A stretch of DNA of 64,000 nucleotides from Chloroflexota bacterium (lineage in GTDB: Bacteria > Chloroflexota > Anaerolineae > Aggregatilineales > Phototrophicaceae), in the NCBI GenBank assembly GCA_016223085.1, contig JACRPS010000006.1, positions 124,001 through 188,000 of the forward strand, written 5' to 3'. The stretch's first letter is position 1. Each line of letters starts with the position of its first letter. This document shows, in pieces, positions 6,624-15,309 of the stretch. The position numbers and the translations under genes were made by a program. The notes under the pieces were generated by a model. That model searched no databases and was not told where the DNA came from. It saw only the letters and a list, made by a program, of their open reading frames with translations.

Positions 6624-9311
6624 ATGGCAAATACCAATGATCTCGACACCAGTAGTAACCGTTACACCGTCTTCGCCACCAAAATCCAGCCCCCGCGTCT
6701 GCGCTCGCCCCTGGTTGTCCGTCCCCGGCTGCTTGACCGCCTGAAACCCCTTGCCCAAGCCAAACTCAATATCATCTCAGCGCCCGCCGGCTTTGGCAAG
6801 ACCACGCTGGTCGGGCAGGCGATCCAACAGTTGAAATGGGATGCCGCCTGGCTGTCACTGGACGAAAGTGACAACCACCCGGTGCGCTTCTGGTTCTGCA
6901 TCCTGCAAGCGCTGCGCGTGGTTCGACCTATCCTCACTTTTCCCAGTTCAGACATCCCGCACATAGATGCACCACGCCGCTTTGACCGCTGGTTGGCTGG
7001 TTTTCTGTCGGAGCTGGATCGCAGCATCAGTCCGCTGTTCCTGGTCCTCGACGATTATCATGTGATCAGCCATACCCCCATTCACGACGGGCTGTTCCGG
7101 CTGTTGGAGCGGTTGCCGCAGCACTTCCACATAATCGTGACCACGCGAGTGGATCCGCCCTTTCCACTGGCACGCCTGCGCGCCAATCGCGAGTTAATCG
7201 AATTAAACGCAGAAGAACTGCGCTTTCAGCCGGATGAAGCGGCTGCCTTTCTCCACCAGACGGATGCCCTCGAGATGAAGGAGGCGGACATCGATTTCTT
7301 CACCAGGCAAACCGAGGGTTGGGCTGCCGGGCTGCAGATGGCCTCGTTGTACTGCCGTGAAGTCGGCGAAGATGTCCGTAAGTTGCGCCGTTTCAATGGC
7401 AGTCAGACCTTTGTCGCCGATTACCTGACCGAAGAAGTAATGCAGCACCTGTCAAATGAGACCCAGCGGTTTCTGATGCAGACTTCGATCCTGGAGTCTC
7501 TGAACGCCAGCCTGTGCGACGCTGTCACGGGTCGCCAGGACAGCCGGCAGGTGCTGGAGCGGCTCGAGCGAAATAACATCTTCCTTATCCACCTTCAAGG
7601 GGAACCCGGTTGGTATCGCTACTATGGGTTGTTCGCCGATTTTCTTGTTCAGCGCCTCGAAGGCTTACAGCGTGAACAGGTGCCGGAGCTGCATCGCCGA
7701 GCAGCGGAGTGGTACGCCGACCATCAACAGTATGAACGCGCCGTTGTTCATCACCTGGCAGTAGCCGATTACACACAAGCGGCGGATTTCCTGGCGGCGG
7801 CAGCCAAAACACTACTGCTGCGCAGTGAGATGGTCGCGGCGCGCCAGTGGCTGCGGGCGCTGCCTGGGGATCAGCTCAAGACGCGCCCCACGCTGCTGCT
7901 GCTGGATGCCTGGGTGCATCTTTTTTCCGGGCAGGTTGAAGTCGCCGAGCAGCTCGTGCAACGGGTTGAGAACAATCTTGACCTACCGGCAGACGGGACG
8001 TTCCAGGGCGATATCCTGACGCTGCGTTCGGAAATCGCCCGGCTGCGCGGTGAGATGCTCCTGGCTGTTCAGTACGCGCAGCAGGCGGTGACCCTGCTCC
8101 CGCCAGAGGATGCTTTCAGACGGGGGATACTGCATATCAACCTGGGCTACGTTCACTGGACGAGCGGCGACCTGGACGCTGTTGACCGTATCTTCAAGGG
8201 TATACGCTCCCAAGCATCTAATGAGGATGAACGCCTGTTGAACTGGATTGCCCACCACAATCTGGCGCGGCTGCAAGCCGTCAGAGGCCACTTGCGCCAG
8301 GCGGGCACAATCTACCGTGAGACGCTCGTTCAGATCGAACCAGCGTCCTCTGCCCTTGAGCCGATTGCCGGCATGACACATTTAGGGCTGGCCGAACTCG
8401 ATTATCAATGGAACCGGCTCGACAGCGCTGCCCGGCATGCCCGGGACGGTTTGCGTCTGGGACAGGGGTGGATATATGTCAAATGCCTGCTTTCTGGCTA
8501 CTTTCTCCTGTCGGCCATCTACAGCGCCCAACAAAGCAGCCTGGATCCGAATGACCCGCTTGACGACGTTGAAGGCCTCATAGAGCAGGCCAGGTTGATG
8601 CCGATGCGCCGCCGGTGGTGGGCAGGCAAAGCCAGAATTGCACTCATTGAACCCGACCTCCCTCAAGCGGAGTATTGGCTGCAACACCTGGGGTTACACA
8701 CAGCCGCACAGCCGGGCTACGAGGAGGAATTCGAATACTTCACGCTCGTTCAGCTCCGTATCGCCCAGGGACGGGCCGGTGAAATCATACCGCTTCTCGA
8801 CCATCTGATCGCCCTGGCAGAACGCCAGGGGCGGGTGTGCAGTCAAATAGACGGGCTCGCATGGTCGGCGGTGGCGTGGCATACGCGGCGTGATCCGGAA
8901 CGGGCATTGCAGATGCTGTACCATGCCCTGAAGCTCGGCCAGCGCGAAGGGTTCATGCGTGTTTTCCTGGATAAAGGGGAGCGCATGGCGGATTTGCTTC
9001 GAATGGCATACGGCCGCGAGAAGGAGCAGGCCTATATTGAACGTCTGCTCAAGGCGTCTTCCGAGCCTGCGCTTCCCCAAACTCAAGCTGGGCAGTTAAC
9101 CCACCAATTCGACCCGCTCACCGGACGGGAACGAGAAATCCTGCTGCTGCTGGCGGATGGCTTAACTAACGAAGCCATCGCCGCCCGTCTGTTCCTGTCG
9201 GAAGCAACCGTCAAAACGCACAATCGAAGCATCTTACGTAAACTGGATGCCCGCAATCGCACCGAAGCGGTGGCTAAGGCGCGCCAGGCCGGGCTGTTGA
9301 TAACCCCCTGA
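6624..9311 (+). CDS. MalT-type LuxR-family ATP-dependent transcriptional regulator
   Basis: About 895 aa from the ATG at 6624 (a longer in-frame start exists at 6579). The N-terminus has the MalT signature FATKIQPPRLRSPLVVRPRL and the Walker A SAPAGFGKTTLV; LFLVLDDYHVI is Walker B. A long TPR-like helical sensor follows. The C-terminal LuxR HTH is LTGREREILLLLADGLTNEA, then IAARLFLSEATVKTHNRSIL. These proteins bind an inducer and ATP before activating promoters; the inducer here is unknown. It is monocistronic and followed by a hairpin. Confidence 0.93.
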   Translation: MANTNDLDTSSNRYTVFATKIQPPRLRSPLVVRPRLLDRLKPLAQAKLNIISAPAGFGKTTLVGQAIQQLKWDAAWLSLDESDNHPVRFWFCILQALRVVRPILTFPSSDIPHIDAPRRFDRWLAGFLSELDRSISPLFLVLDDYHVISHTPIHDGLFRLLERLPQHFHIIVTTRVDPPFPLARLRANRELIELNAEELRFQPDEAAAFLHQTDALEMKEADIDFFTRQTEGWAAGLQMASLYCREVGEDVRKLRRFNGSQTFVADYLTEEVMQHLSNETQRFLMQTSILESLNASLCDAVTGRQDSRQVLERLERNNIFLIHLQGEPGWYRYYGLFADFLVQRLEGLQREQVPELHRRAAEWYADHQQYERAVVHHLAVADYTQAADFLAAAAKTLLLRSEMVAARQWLRALPGDQLKTRPTLLLLDAWVHLFSGQVEVAEQLVQRVENNLDLPADGTFQGDILTLRSEIARLRGEMLLAVQYAQQAVTLLPPEDAFRRGILHINLGYVHWTSGDLDAVDRIFKGIRSQASNEDERLLNWIAHHNLARLQAVRGHLRQAGTIYRETLVQIEPASSALEPIAGMTHLGLAELDYQWNRLDSAARHARDGLRLGQGWIYVKCLLSGYFLLSAIYSAQQSSLDPNDPLDDVEGLIEQARLMPMRRRWWAGKARIALIEPDLPQAEYWLQHLGLHTAAQPGYEEEFEYFTLVQLRIAQGRAGEIIPLLDHLIALAERQGRVCSQIDGLAWSAVAWHTRRDPERALQMLYHALKLGQREGFMRVFLDKGERMADLLRMAYGREKEQAYIERLLKASSEPALPQTQAGQLTHQFDPLTGREREILLLLADGLTNEAIAARLFLSEATVKTHNRSILRKLDARNRTEAVAKARQAGLLITP

Positions 9312-9332
9312 CTGAGCGAAAATACGCCTTTG

Positions 9333-9363
9333 GGATGAGGGCATGAATGCCGTCTCATCCTTT
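9333..9363 (+). terminator. Terminator-like hairpin after the LuxR gene
   Basis: GGATGAG / CTCATCC outer stem and GGCAT / ATGCC inner stem with a GA loop, followed by TTT. It overlaps the upstream ATG at 9343, which argues against that start for the next gene. Confidence 0.55.
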
Positions 9364-9435
9364 GGAGTGACGAACCGCCAACGAGACCGCATTATCGTCT
9401 CTGTATCCGCACGATTTATGGGTGGAGCAGACACG

Positions 9436-9639
9436 ATGGAGGACTCGGATCGCCGAACAGAGATTAAGGAACGCATAACGAAGATTTTGCAGGATTTACC
9501 CGATGAAATGGTGGAAGTCTTGTTGGACGGTTGGCTGTGGGAAATGGATGTCCTGTTGAAAAATGACCCGGAACTGCTGCGCCGGATCGCGCGTGTTCTG
9601 GAGGAGGTTCATTCAGACACAGACTCATCACTGCCGTAA
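9436..9639 (+). CDS. Small acidic hypothetical protein
   Basis: About 67 aa from the ATG at 9436; in-frame starts at 9418 and 9343 are possible, but the latter lies in a terminator-like hairpin. The helical, charged sequence (TEIKERITKILQDLPDEMVE, VLLDGWLWEMDVLLKN) has no family I know. The Shine-Dalgarno is weak. It could be a small regulator. Confidence 0.45.
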   Translation: MEDSDRRTEIKERITKILQDLPDEMVEVLLDGWLWEMDVLLKNDPELLRRIARVLEEVHSDTDSSLP

Positions 9640-10306
9640 AATCGTAGCGTGAGGTGGAGGGCGCTGCGCGCCTACATTGGAGTCCCACCACCCACCCCCG
9701 GAGCGCCGCGCCGCTGGCATACCTCGCATGAGCAGCACCCACTCTTACGCCCATGAAATTGGCGGCGAAATGCGAACGTCGCAGCGGATCGCGCACCTTT
9801 ACCAGTGTGCTGTTGAACTGGTGCCCGCTGTCGTCAGCTGTCCGGGCTACCTGCGTCAATGCACGCCGTGGTCAGTCAGCCCGCACCACCTACCTGTCGC
9901 CCAACTTGAACTGTCGCCGCCATTTTGCCACACGCTGCCCTGCCCCTGCTGTTGCGCTCGGTGCGACCACTCCGGAAAGCTGTATACTGCCCTGCCTCAT
10001 GCCTTCTGGTCTCCAGATGGGTTGCTCTCATTGTTGTGGTTTACCATGTGGACAAATTGTTCCCCGTTGGCGCTGAAGGCGGCCCGCTGCGTCCCCGATC
10101 CAGACTGTGCGCGGAGTCTTGCCACTGTGGCACGTTCCGCCGTCGTGTCAAGGCGCTCGCTCCTGGCTTGCGCCGTTGCACTCACCGCGAGCGCCCTTCG
10201 GGTGCCCTTGACACGAACGGCTGAGGGAACGTGCCGAGGGCGTGGCAACTCCGGCACAGGGTCGGAGCGCAAGTAGCAGGCGCACAGCGCCGGGAGGTAA
10301 CGCATC
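9640..10306. other. 667-bp stretch without a convincing gene
   Basis: Open frames here have poor codon character, rich in Cys, Ser, His and Arg on every strand. The second half contains the long nested inverted repeat at 10131-10233. The stretch is GC-rich and may be the 5' leader or regulatory region of ssb. Confidence 0.6.
10131..10233. repeat. Nested hairpin element with conserved 26-nt loop, copy 1
   Basis: Outer stem CACGTTCC/GGAACGTG (8 bp), middle stem TCGTGTCAAGG/CCTTGACACGA (11 bp) and inner stem GGCGCTCGC/GCGAGCGCC (9 bp, sharing GG with the middle one). The 26-nt loop at 10161-10186 (TCCTGGCTTG...CTCACC) recurs with three substitutions at 22552-22577, there closed by stems of unrelated sequence. 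Confidence 0.8.
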
Positions 10307-10672
10307 ATGTCCTACCAAATCCACATCATTGTCGGCAACCTGGGGGAGACCCCCGAACTGCGTGAGGCCAGCGGACAGCCGGTCACCAGCTTCTCAGTAG
10401 CGGTGAATACCCGCCGCGGCGATAAGCAGACAACGCAGTGGTATCGTGTGACGGCCTGGAATGGGCTGGCGGAGACCGTCGTCAAGTACCTGGAGAAGGG
10501 GCGGCGGGTGCTGGTGGAAGGCAGCAGCCTGCGACCGAGCGCCTACATCGACCGCGAGGGCAACCCGCGTGCCAGCCTGGAACTGACGGCCAACCGCGTG
10601 CAGTTCATGGACAGCGCGCCGGATGATGAGGAAGGCGCGGAAGAGCCAGCAGGCAGCGACATTCCGTTCTAG
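10307..10672 (+). CDS. ssb: Single-stranded DNA-binding protein
   Basis: 121 aa with GGGAGGT Shine-Dalgarno. The OB-fold is complete: IIVGNLGETPELR, TSFSVAVNTRRGDKQTTQWY, KYLEKGRRVLVEG. The acidic tail ends SDIPF, matching the DIPF tip that recruits partner proteins. ICE and plasmid SSBs protect transferred single strands and help re-establishment. It lies just upstream of the mobilisation genes and is followed by a good terminator. Confidence 0.95.
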   Translation: MSYQIHIIVGNLGETPELREASGQPVTSFSVAVNTRRGDKQTTQWYRVTAWNGLAETVVKYLEKGRRVLVEGSSLRPSAYIDREGNPRASLELTANRVQFMDSAPDDEEGAEEPAGSDIPF

Positions 10673-10689
10673 CCTTCGCCTGCATCACC

Positions 10690-10724
10690 GGGCGGTCATC
10701 CGAATGGGTGGCCGCCCATTTTGC
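10690..10724 (+). terminator. Rho-independent-like terminator of ssb
   Basis: A 12-bp stem with two G-U pairs (GGGCGGTCATCC with GGGTGGCCGCCC), a GAAT loop, then ATTTTG. Confidence 0.65.
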
Positions 10725-10826
10725 GTGCTGGCGGCGCGGCGCATTTTCCACCCGCCAGATTCGATAAACCAATGCTTTCGTTTCAAAGCTTGTTCTCCTC
10801 ACGCAAAACCTCGGACTACCGCCGCC

Positions 10827-11023
10827 AAGCTGCTCTCGCCCTTCAGCAGCTTGTGTGATCGAGCAGTCGTTCGCGTTGACGGAGTTGTCTGCGGCGGCGG
10901 AGTAGCGGGCTAAACGCCCGCCCCTCACGCGCCGGGGGGCTTGGCGGAGCGCGCCTGCGCTCCGCCGCTGACAAGCGTCTTGCGCCGCTTGCCAGCGCGT
11001 GGGCGTGCGACAGCACGCCCACG
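10827..11023. other. Array of five hairpins in non-coding DNA: candidate oriT or replication start
   Basis: Successive inverted repeats: AAGCTGCT/AGCAGCTT (10827-10852); GCGGGC/GCCCGC (10905-10921); GGCGGAGCGC/GCGCTCCGCC with 4-nt loop (10943-10966); CGCTG-AAGCG/CGCTT-CAGCG (10966-10997); CGTGGGCGTGC/GCACGCCCACG with 4-nt loop (10998-11023). They sit in a 500-bp gene-free gap (10673-11180) directly upstream of two RHH genes and the relaxase-like gene, the usual place of a transfer origin. No known nic sequence is recognised. Confidence 0.5.
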
Positions 11024-11180
11024 TTCCGCACACGCAGCTCTGTCGCTCTTCAGAGTCTCCTCTCGACAGGTTGCTGGTTTCACACAACTTTCTGAGCCGC
11101 CCATCTCAGGGATTGGCGTTGCATCTCCAGTTGTACATCTCCCACAATGAGAAACAGAAGTTGTGCAACACGGAGAGGAC

Positions 11181-11381
11181 ATGTCTCAGAATTTCCCGCA
11201 TCATGTCGGCATTCGACTGACACCAGCCGAATATGAAGGGCTGCAAAAGCTGGTCGCCGCAGCCGGATACAACCAATCCGATGTGATCCGCTTTCTGGTG
11301 CGAACCGCCGCCCAGCGCCCGGACATGGTGGCCTCTGGTCTGCGTCGTGAGAAGGTGAAACCGCGTGAGCCGCAAAGTTAA
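11181..11381 (+). CDS. Small ribbon-helix-helix-like protein, probable relaxosome accessory factor
   Basis: 66 aa from the ATG at 11181 with GGAGAGG upstream; an in-frame ATG at 11163 lacks this site. HVGIRLTPAEYEGLQKLVAA, then GYNQSDVIRFLVRTAA, gives a beta-strand plus two helices as in MobC or RHH proteins. It overlaps the next RHH gene, and the relaxase-like gene follows. It probably binds the hairpin region to its left. Confidence 0.7.
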   Translation: MSQNFPHHVGIRLTPAEYEGLQKLVAAAGYNQSDVIRFLVRTAAQRPDMVASGLRREKVKPREPQS

Positions 11382-11784
11382 TCCGCCGCAGTCGGTACGG
11401 GTGTATGCGCGAATCACGCCCGAACTGTATACCCTCTTGCAGCAGGTGCGCGTCGCCAAACGCTTCGAGAACGATGCCGATCTCGTGCGCGCCGCGCTGC
11501 GCGCCTTTCTCGACGAGCAGTCTGATCAGGTTGCCAGCAAACGCCATTTCAACACCACCTTCCAGCGCCGCATGAACCGCCTTGACTGGCATCTGACGGT
11601 ACTCACCTATCTACTGGCGCAGGCGCTTGGAATGCTCATTGCCCACGCCACCGGACAGAAGCTGCCGGGTGATGCCCTGCTGGAACAGGCCATTCGTATG
11701 GCAGCGCAGAATCATCGGGTGCTGGCAGATCGCTTGGACGAGAGCCGCACCAGGCTGGAAGAAGCGGAACGTAAACCCCGATGA
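11365..11784 (+). CDS. Ribbon-helix-helix DNA-binding protein with helical tail
   Basis: 139 aa from a GTG that overlaps the previous gene by 17 bp. SVRVYARITPELYTLLQQVR, then NDADLVRAALRAFLDEQ, is a clear RHH pattern. Residues 60-139 are helical, with a hydrophobic stretch (LTVLTYLLAQALGMLIAHAT) and a coiled-coil-like end. ATGA overlap with the next gene couples translation. Probably a second relaxosome component. Confidence 0.72.
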   Translation: MSRKVNPPQSVRVYARITPELYTLLQQVRVAKRFENDADLVRAALRAFLDEQSDQVASKRHFNTTFQRRMNRLDWHLTVLTYLLAQALGMLIAHATGQKLPGDALLEQAIRMAAQNHRVLADRLDESRTRLEEAERKPR

Positions 11785-12500
11785 AGAAACACGCCCTCGT
11801 CTGCAATCTGATGTACAAGCAGGACTCCTACGAGCATCGCGGTGATCTGATTGGTCTATTGAAGTATATTCAGTATCGCGACGATAAGGACAGCCACATC
11901 CCCCAGGACGACGGCATGGAACGCTGGCATGATCGCGGACTGGGGAACTATTACCGCGTGATTGCCAGCAACCTGATGCAGATCGCCAACGACAAGACCA
12001 ACACCGACTCGGTGCTGGTGCGGATGATGGTCGTCTCCCCGCATCCTGATCTGTTGGCGGCGCTGCCGAGTTATCAGCGCGAACACGCTCTGCGTGACCT
12101 CACCGAAACGATGATGGAGCGTTACTTTGAGGCGTGTGACCTGCCGGTGCCGGAGTACGCCTTTGTCATCCACGATCCGCAGACCGAGAACGGTGTGCAG
12201 CGGTTGCATAGCCATGTCTTGTTTCCGGCGACGGTGCCTGATATTGAAGGCAGGCGGCATTACGACCTGCGTCGGGGGCAGATGCCGCTGTTTCACGAGG
12301 TGCGCGACCAGGCGATCACCGAGGTCTGGACGCGGCTGCTTGGCGCAGAGTGGGTCGCTGAGCTGGATGCCCGTCTGCTGACGGATGCTGAAAAACAGCA
12401 GTTGGCAGAACGCGCGGCGCAGACTGCCGAGCAGCCGCATGAGCGCGGCCTCAAAGATGAGTTGAACGAGCTTGACCGCTGGTTCGGTCCGAGACGGTAG
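11781..12500 (+). CDS. Putative HUH relaxase (mobilisation nickase)
   Basis: 239 aa. FVIHDPQTENGVQRLHSHV has His131, His143 and His145, matching the H...HxH metal-binding motif of HUH relaxases, followed by a beta-strand (LFPATVPD). Candidate nucleophile tyrosines are Tyr18, Tyr29, Tyr32, Tyr57 and Tyr58. At 239 aa it is only the catalytic core size and lacks a helicase or primase tail. The context (RHH proteins upstream, coupling ATPase directly downstream) supports the call. It is not an obvious member of a MOB family known to me; the assignment is motif- and context-based. Confidence 0.62.
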   Translation: MKKHALVCNLMYKQDSYEHRGDLIGLLKYIQYRDDKDSHIPQDDGMERWHDRGLGNYYRVIASNLMQIANDKTNTDSVLVRMMVVSPHPDLLAALPSYQREHALRDLTETMMERYFEACDLPVPEYAFVIHDPQTENGVQRLHSHVLFPATVPDIEGRRHYDLRRGQMPLFHEVRDQAITEVWTRLLGAEWVAELDARLLTDAEKQQLAERAAQTAEQPHERGLKDELNELDRWFGPRR

Positions 12501-12508
12501 GAACGGCA

Positions 12509-14425
12509 ATGTTCTACTGGTTGTTTACCGAAGGACGCAGCCTCGCCATTGTCACCGTTTTGCCGCTGATCTGTCTTGGGCTGGCATTCCCCATTGTCTA
12601 TGCAGTGACCGCCGGAGTAGGGGTGCGTCGAACCGATGAAACGTTGCCGATCAAACGCGGCAGGCTGCTCCGTGTGTTGGCGCATCTGGCATTGAGCGCA
12701 GCACTCTGTTCGCTCTTTGTGCTTGGATTGGGTGAAACAGCCGTCCAGCGCGGGCGGAATACCGTCAGCCAACCGCTGCTCCGCCTGCTGGTGGGAGCGC
12801 CGACCAGCATGGATGCGCAGCGGATACTGTGGTTCAGCATCGGCATGGCTGGATTGATTCTGGTCGCTAACCTCCTGTTGTCCGGGCAGCTTAAGCCGGG
12901 TTCGGCTTTCCGCGAGTGGATCGACAGCTTACGCAGCCCCAAGCGGCGGCGCGGCGAAGCGGGATCATCCCACTTCTGCACGCCCCGCGAATACAAGCGC
13001 TACCGGCGCCCCGACAAAGAGGGGGTGATCTTCCTCGGCGCATTCTGGGGCGAGCGCAGCGTCCGCCTTGATGCGGGACAGGGGCAGTTCTGCCTGAGCG
13101 GGGAGGACTCTGCGCGGGGCATTCTGACACTGGGTGGGCCGGGTTCGGGTAAAAGTCAGGCGGTCATTCTGCCGGTGATCGCTGATCGGATGCAGGCGGG
13201 GCATTCGCTCATCATTGCCGATCCTCAGGGGGAATTGACCGCCCACATCCTGCGTTTCGGCGCCGTCACCAGACATACCGTTGCCATCCATGATCCGACG
13301 CGCGGCGACATGCCGCGCTTCAACCTGGCGCAGGATATTGAGACGGTTTCCGATGCTAGGGCAATCGCCGAAGTGCTGGTGCCAGCCGCGCGCGGTGACA
13401 ACAAATTCTGGAGCGACTCGGCGGCGGCGTTGCTTTCTGCCTGCCTGCTGCGCTTCGACACGCTCGGCGATGTCTATGCCGCGCTCTCCGATTTGCAAGG
13501 ACTGGCAAACAAACTCAGCGCAAAACCCGATGATGCCTACCTGCTCGCCAACAGCTTCATCGCCAGCGTCAAGAGCGACGGCAAAGTTGCTTCCAACACG
13601 GTGGCGACACTGGCAACGGCGCTCACCGGCTGGGCGGCGCAGACCGTGCGCGAGACGACCTCTGGTTCGGATTTTGATGCCAGGATATTGGTGCAGCGCC
13701 CGACGGTGGCGGTGCTGACCTGTCCGGGACGGATGCGCCAGGTGTACGCGCCGTACCTCGGTGCGGTACTGCGAAAGCTGATGCTCGACCTCGATACGAT
13801 TGGCGAGACCAACGGCGGCCCACTGCCTGTACCCGTCGCGGTGGTGATGGACGAATTCCCGGCACTGGGCAAGCTCGACTCGCTGGTGGCGGATGTCAAC
13901 CTGGTGCGCAAGCGGCGCATTTCGATTGTCGTGGCGGCACAGACGAAGGGGCAGTTTCATCTGCTGTATGGCGAGGCGGGGACGGAGGCATTATTCACGG
14001 GGTTGGCGACACAAATCGTTTTTGGTGGCTGCGATGCCGACACCGCTGCTTACTACAGCCGAGCCAGCGGGCAGACAACCGAGAAGAGCAGCCGCAAGCG
14101 CGCCGACGGCACGAGCGATGAGTACCCCCGTCAGCGCCCGCTGCTGACCTCCGACGAGGTGCAGAGTCCGCCGCGTGGCAACAGCCTGATCTTTGCGCGT
14201 TACGTCGATGAGAACTACGCCGCGCAGGTGGTGCTTGCTGCCCGGCTGACCCGATTCTACGAACGCCTGGACTGGAAGCAGCGCTTGACAGTCGCAAAAG
14301 GCAAAGCGCCCGAACTGCTCAAACGGCGTGAATCAATACCAACGATGGCAGTGGCGAAACCGCCGACCATCATTCCAACCGTCAAACCACCGCGCGCATG
14401 GAGCATCAGCCGTGAACAAGACTGA
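12509..14425 (+). CDS. Type IV coupling protein (VirD4/TraG family ATPase)
   Basis: 638 aa. Two or three N-terminal membrane segments (LAIVTVLPLICLGLAFPIVY; HLALSAALCSLFVLGLG; FSIGMAGLILVANLLL) anchor it. Walker A is GGPGSGKSQ near residue 210; Walker B is PVAVVMDEFPALGKL; AAQTKGQF and the later region match the TraM-recognition/TraG C-domain. It links the relaxosome to the secretion channel and pumps DNA. It starts 8 bp after the relaxase-like gene and overlaps the HU gene by 14 bp. Confidence 0.93.
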   Translation: MFYWLFTEGRSLAIVTVLPLICLGLAFPIVYAVTAGVGVRRTDETLPIKRGRLLRVLAHLALSAALCSLFVLGLGETAVQRGRNTVSQPLLRLLVGAPTSMDAQRILWFSIGMAGLILVANLLLSGQLKPGSAFREWIDSLRSPKRRRGEAGSSHFCTPREYKRYRRPDKEGVIFLGAFWGERSVRLDAGQGQFCLSGEDSARGILTLGGPGSGKSQAVILPVIADRMQAGHSLIIADPQGELTAHILRFGAVTRHTVAIHDPTRGDMPRFNLAQDIETVSDARAIAEVLVPAARGDNKFWSDSAAALLSACLLRFDTLGDVYAALSDLQGLANKLSAKPDDAYLLANSFIASVKSDGKVASNTVATLATALTGWAAQTVRETTSGSDFDARILVQRPTVAVLTCPGRMRQVYAPYLGAVLRKLMLDLDTIGETNGGPLPVPVAVVMDEFPALGKLDSLVADVNLVRKRRISIVVAAQTKGQFHLLYGEAGTEALFTGLATQIVFGGCDADTAAYYSRASGQTTEKSSRKRADGTSDEYPRQRPLLTSDEVQSPPRGNSLIFARYVDENYAAQVVLAARLTRFYERLDWKQRLTVAKGKAPELLKRRESIPTMAVAKPPTIIPTVKPPRAWSISREQD

Positions 14426-14714
14426 ACTGGTGAAGCGCATCGCCCGCGAGAGCAAGGTTACGCACTCCCCGCTGACTCAGGCACAGGTGCAGCAGGTGTT
14501 GGATGCACTCTTTGCCACGCTGACCGAGGAACTCTCCCAACCCGGCGGACGTGTGGAGATTGAGCATTTCGGCGTGCTGGAAAGCCGTCTCATGAGGAAC
14601 AGCCCACACGGGCAGCTGATTGGACGGGATGGGGTAGTAAGGCAACCGCCAAGTGAACGACTGGTGATCACGTTTCGCTGCGCGAAACGAGTACGCCAAC
14701 TGAACAACCGTTGA
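14412..14714 (+). CDS. HU/IHF-family DNA-bending protein
   Basis: 100 aa from the GTG at 14412 (GGAG upstream). NKTELVKRIARESK and LTQAQVQQVLDALFATLTEE are the HU helices; GGRVEIEHFGVLESRLM is the first beta region, and the C-terminus retains GQLIGRDGVVRQPPSERLVI. It overlaps the coupling-protein gene, suggesting a role in relaxosome architecture. A 5'-truncated paralogue lies at 20454-20696. Confidence 0.85.
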   Translation: MNKTELVKRIARESKVTHSPLTQAQVQQVLDALFATLTEELSQPGGRVEIEHFGVLESRLMRNSPHGQLIGRDGVVRQPPSERLVITFRCAKRVRQLNNR

Positions 14715-14724
14715 TAAAGTCAAG

Positions 14725-15192
14725 CTAATATTTAGGCCGATGCCGAAAGCCCTCATCCAAGGGTGTCGCGTACATTGTCGGTCTAATTCCACTATCAGAA
14801 GCTGCGAGTTTCTGCTCTTCCAATTCCACAAACAACACGAGATACATCACAGCTGCACGGGCTATTTTGGTGGCAAAAATAACCTGGTTGGTAAAAGTGT
14901 CTTCCTGAGCGCGCGGTATATCTGGATTGGCTTGTTGGTCGCCTAAATTCATATCATGTAGAACCAAAAAGCGATGTGTCAAAGCATTGCGATGTTCATA
15001 GATAAAGCTCCAATCACCTGCTTTGGATACATCACGCGCAAGATAAAATAGGGCAAGAAGGTATGGATTCTCGAACGCTCTAAGGTGCTTTGGAAGGGTA
15101 TCACCACCACCCCAAATCTGTAGAAAACTTACTTTATCAGGGGCAGGTGTCTTCATAACGATGTAACTCAATCGAATTTCAAAAGCTTTCAT
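14725..15192 (-). CDS. LA2681-like HEPN-domain protein, probably N-terminally truncated
   Basis: 155 aa. IYEHRNALTHRFLVLHDMN holds the R-x4-H HEPN signature typical of RNase toxins, and the layout (LLALFYLARDV before, then an IFATKIARAAVMYLVLFVEL helix after) fits LA2681-type HEPN C-domains. Known members are several hundred residues with other domains in front, and no N-terminal part is seen upstream. Its AT-richer composition than neighbours hints at recent arrival. Function, if any, would be RNA cleavage. Confidence 0.6.
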   Translation of the reverse strand: MKAFEIRLSYIVMKTPAPDKVSFLQIWGGGDTLPKHLRAFENPYLLALFYLARDVSKAGDWSFIYEHRNALTHRFLVLHDMNLGDQQANPDIPRAQEDTFTNQVIFATKIARAAVMYLVLFVELEEQKLAASDSGIRPTMYATPLDEGFRHRPKY

Positions 15193-15250
15193 CCGGGCGA
15201 TGTTATGAACACTTTATCGCGTGTCTCGCCCCTTGATTTAGGTGGTTCTT

Positions 15251-15289
15251 CAGCCGCATCTACCGATGAGGAGTAGATGGGCTGTTTTT
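15251..15289 (+). terminator. Terminator-like hairpin before the parM-like remnant
   Basis: CAGCC-(G bulge)-CATCTAC pairs with GTAGATG-GGCTG, followed by TTTTTGTTTT. It lies just upstream of the start of the next plus-strand gene. Confidence 0.65.
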
Positions 15290-15309
15290 GTTTTATGGAG
15301 GCAGATCGA

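Noticed and set aside
9677-10276. 199-aa plus-strand open frame before ssb
   Set aside because: Cys/Ser/Pro-rich, overlaps the nested inverted repeat and has no Shine-Dalgarno; probably non-coding.
12965-13960. 331-aa minus-strand open frame over the coupling protein
   Set aside because: Shadow of the VirD4-type gene.
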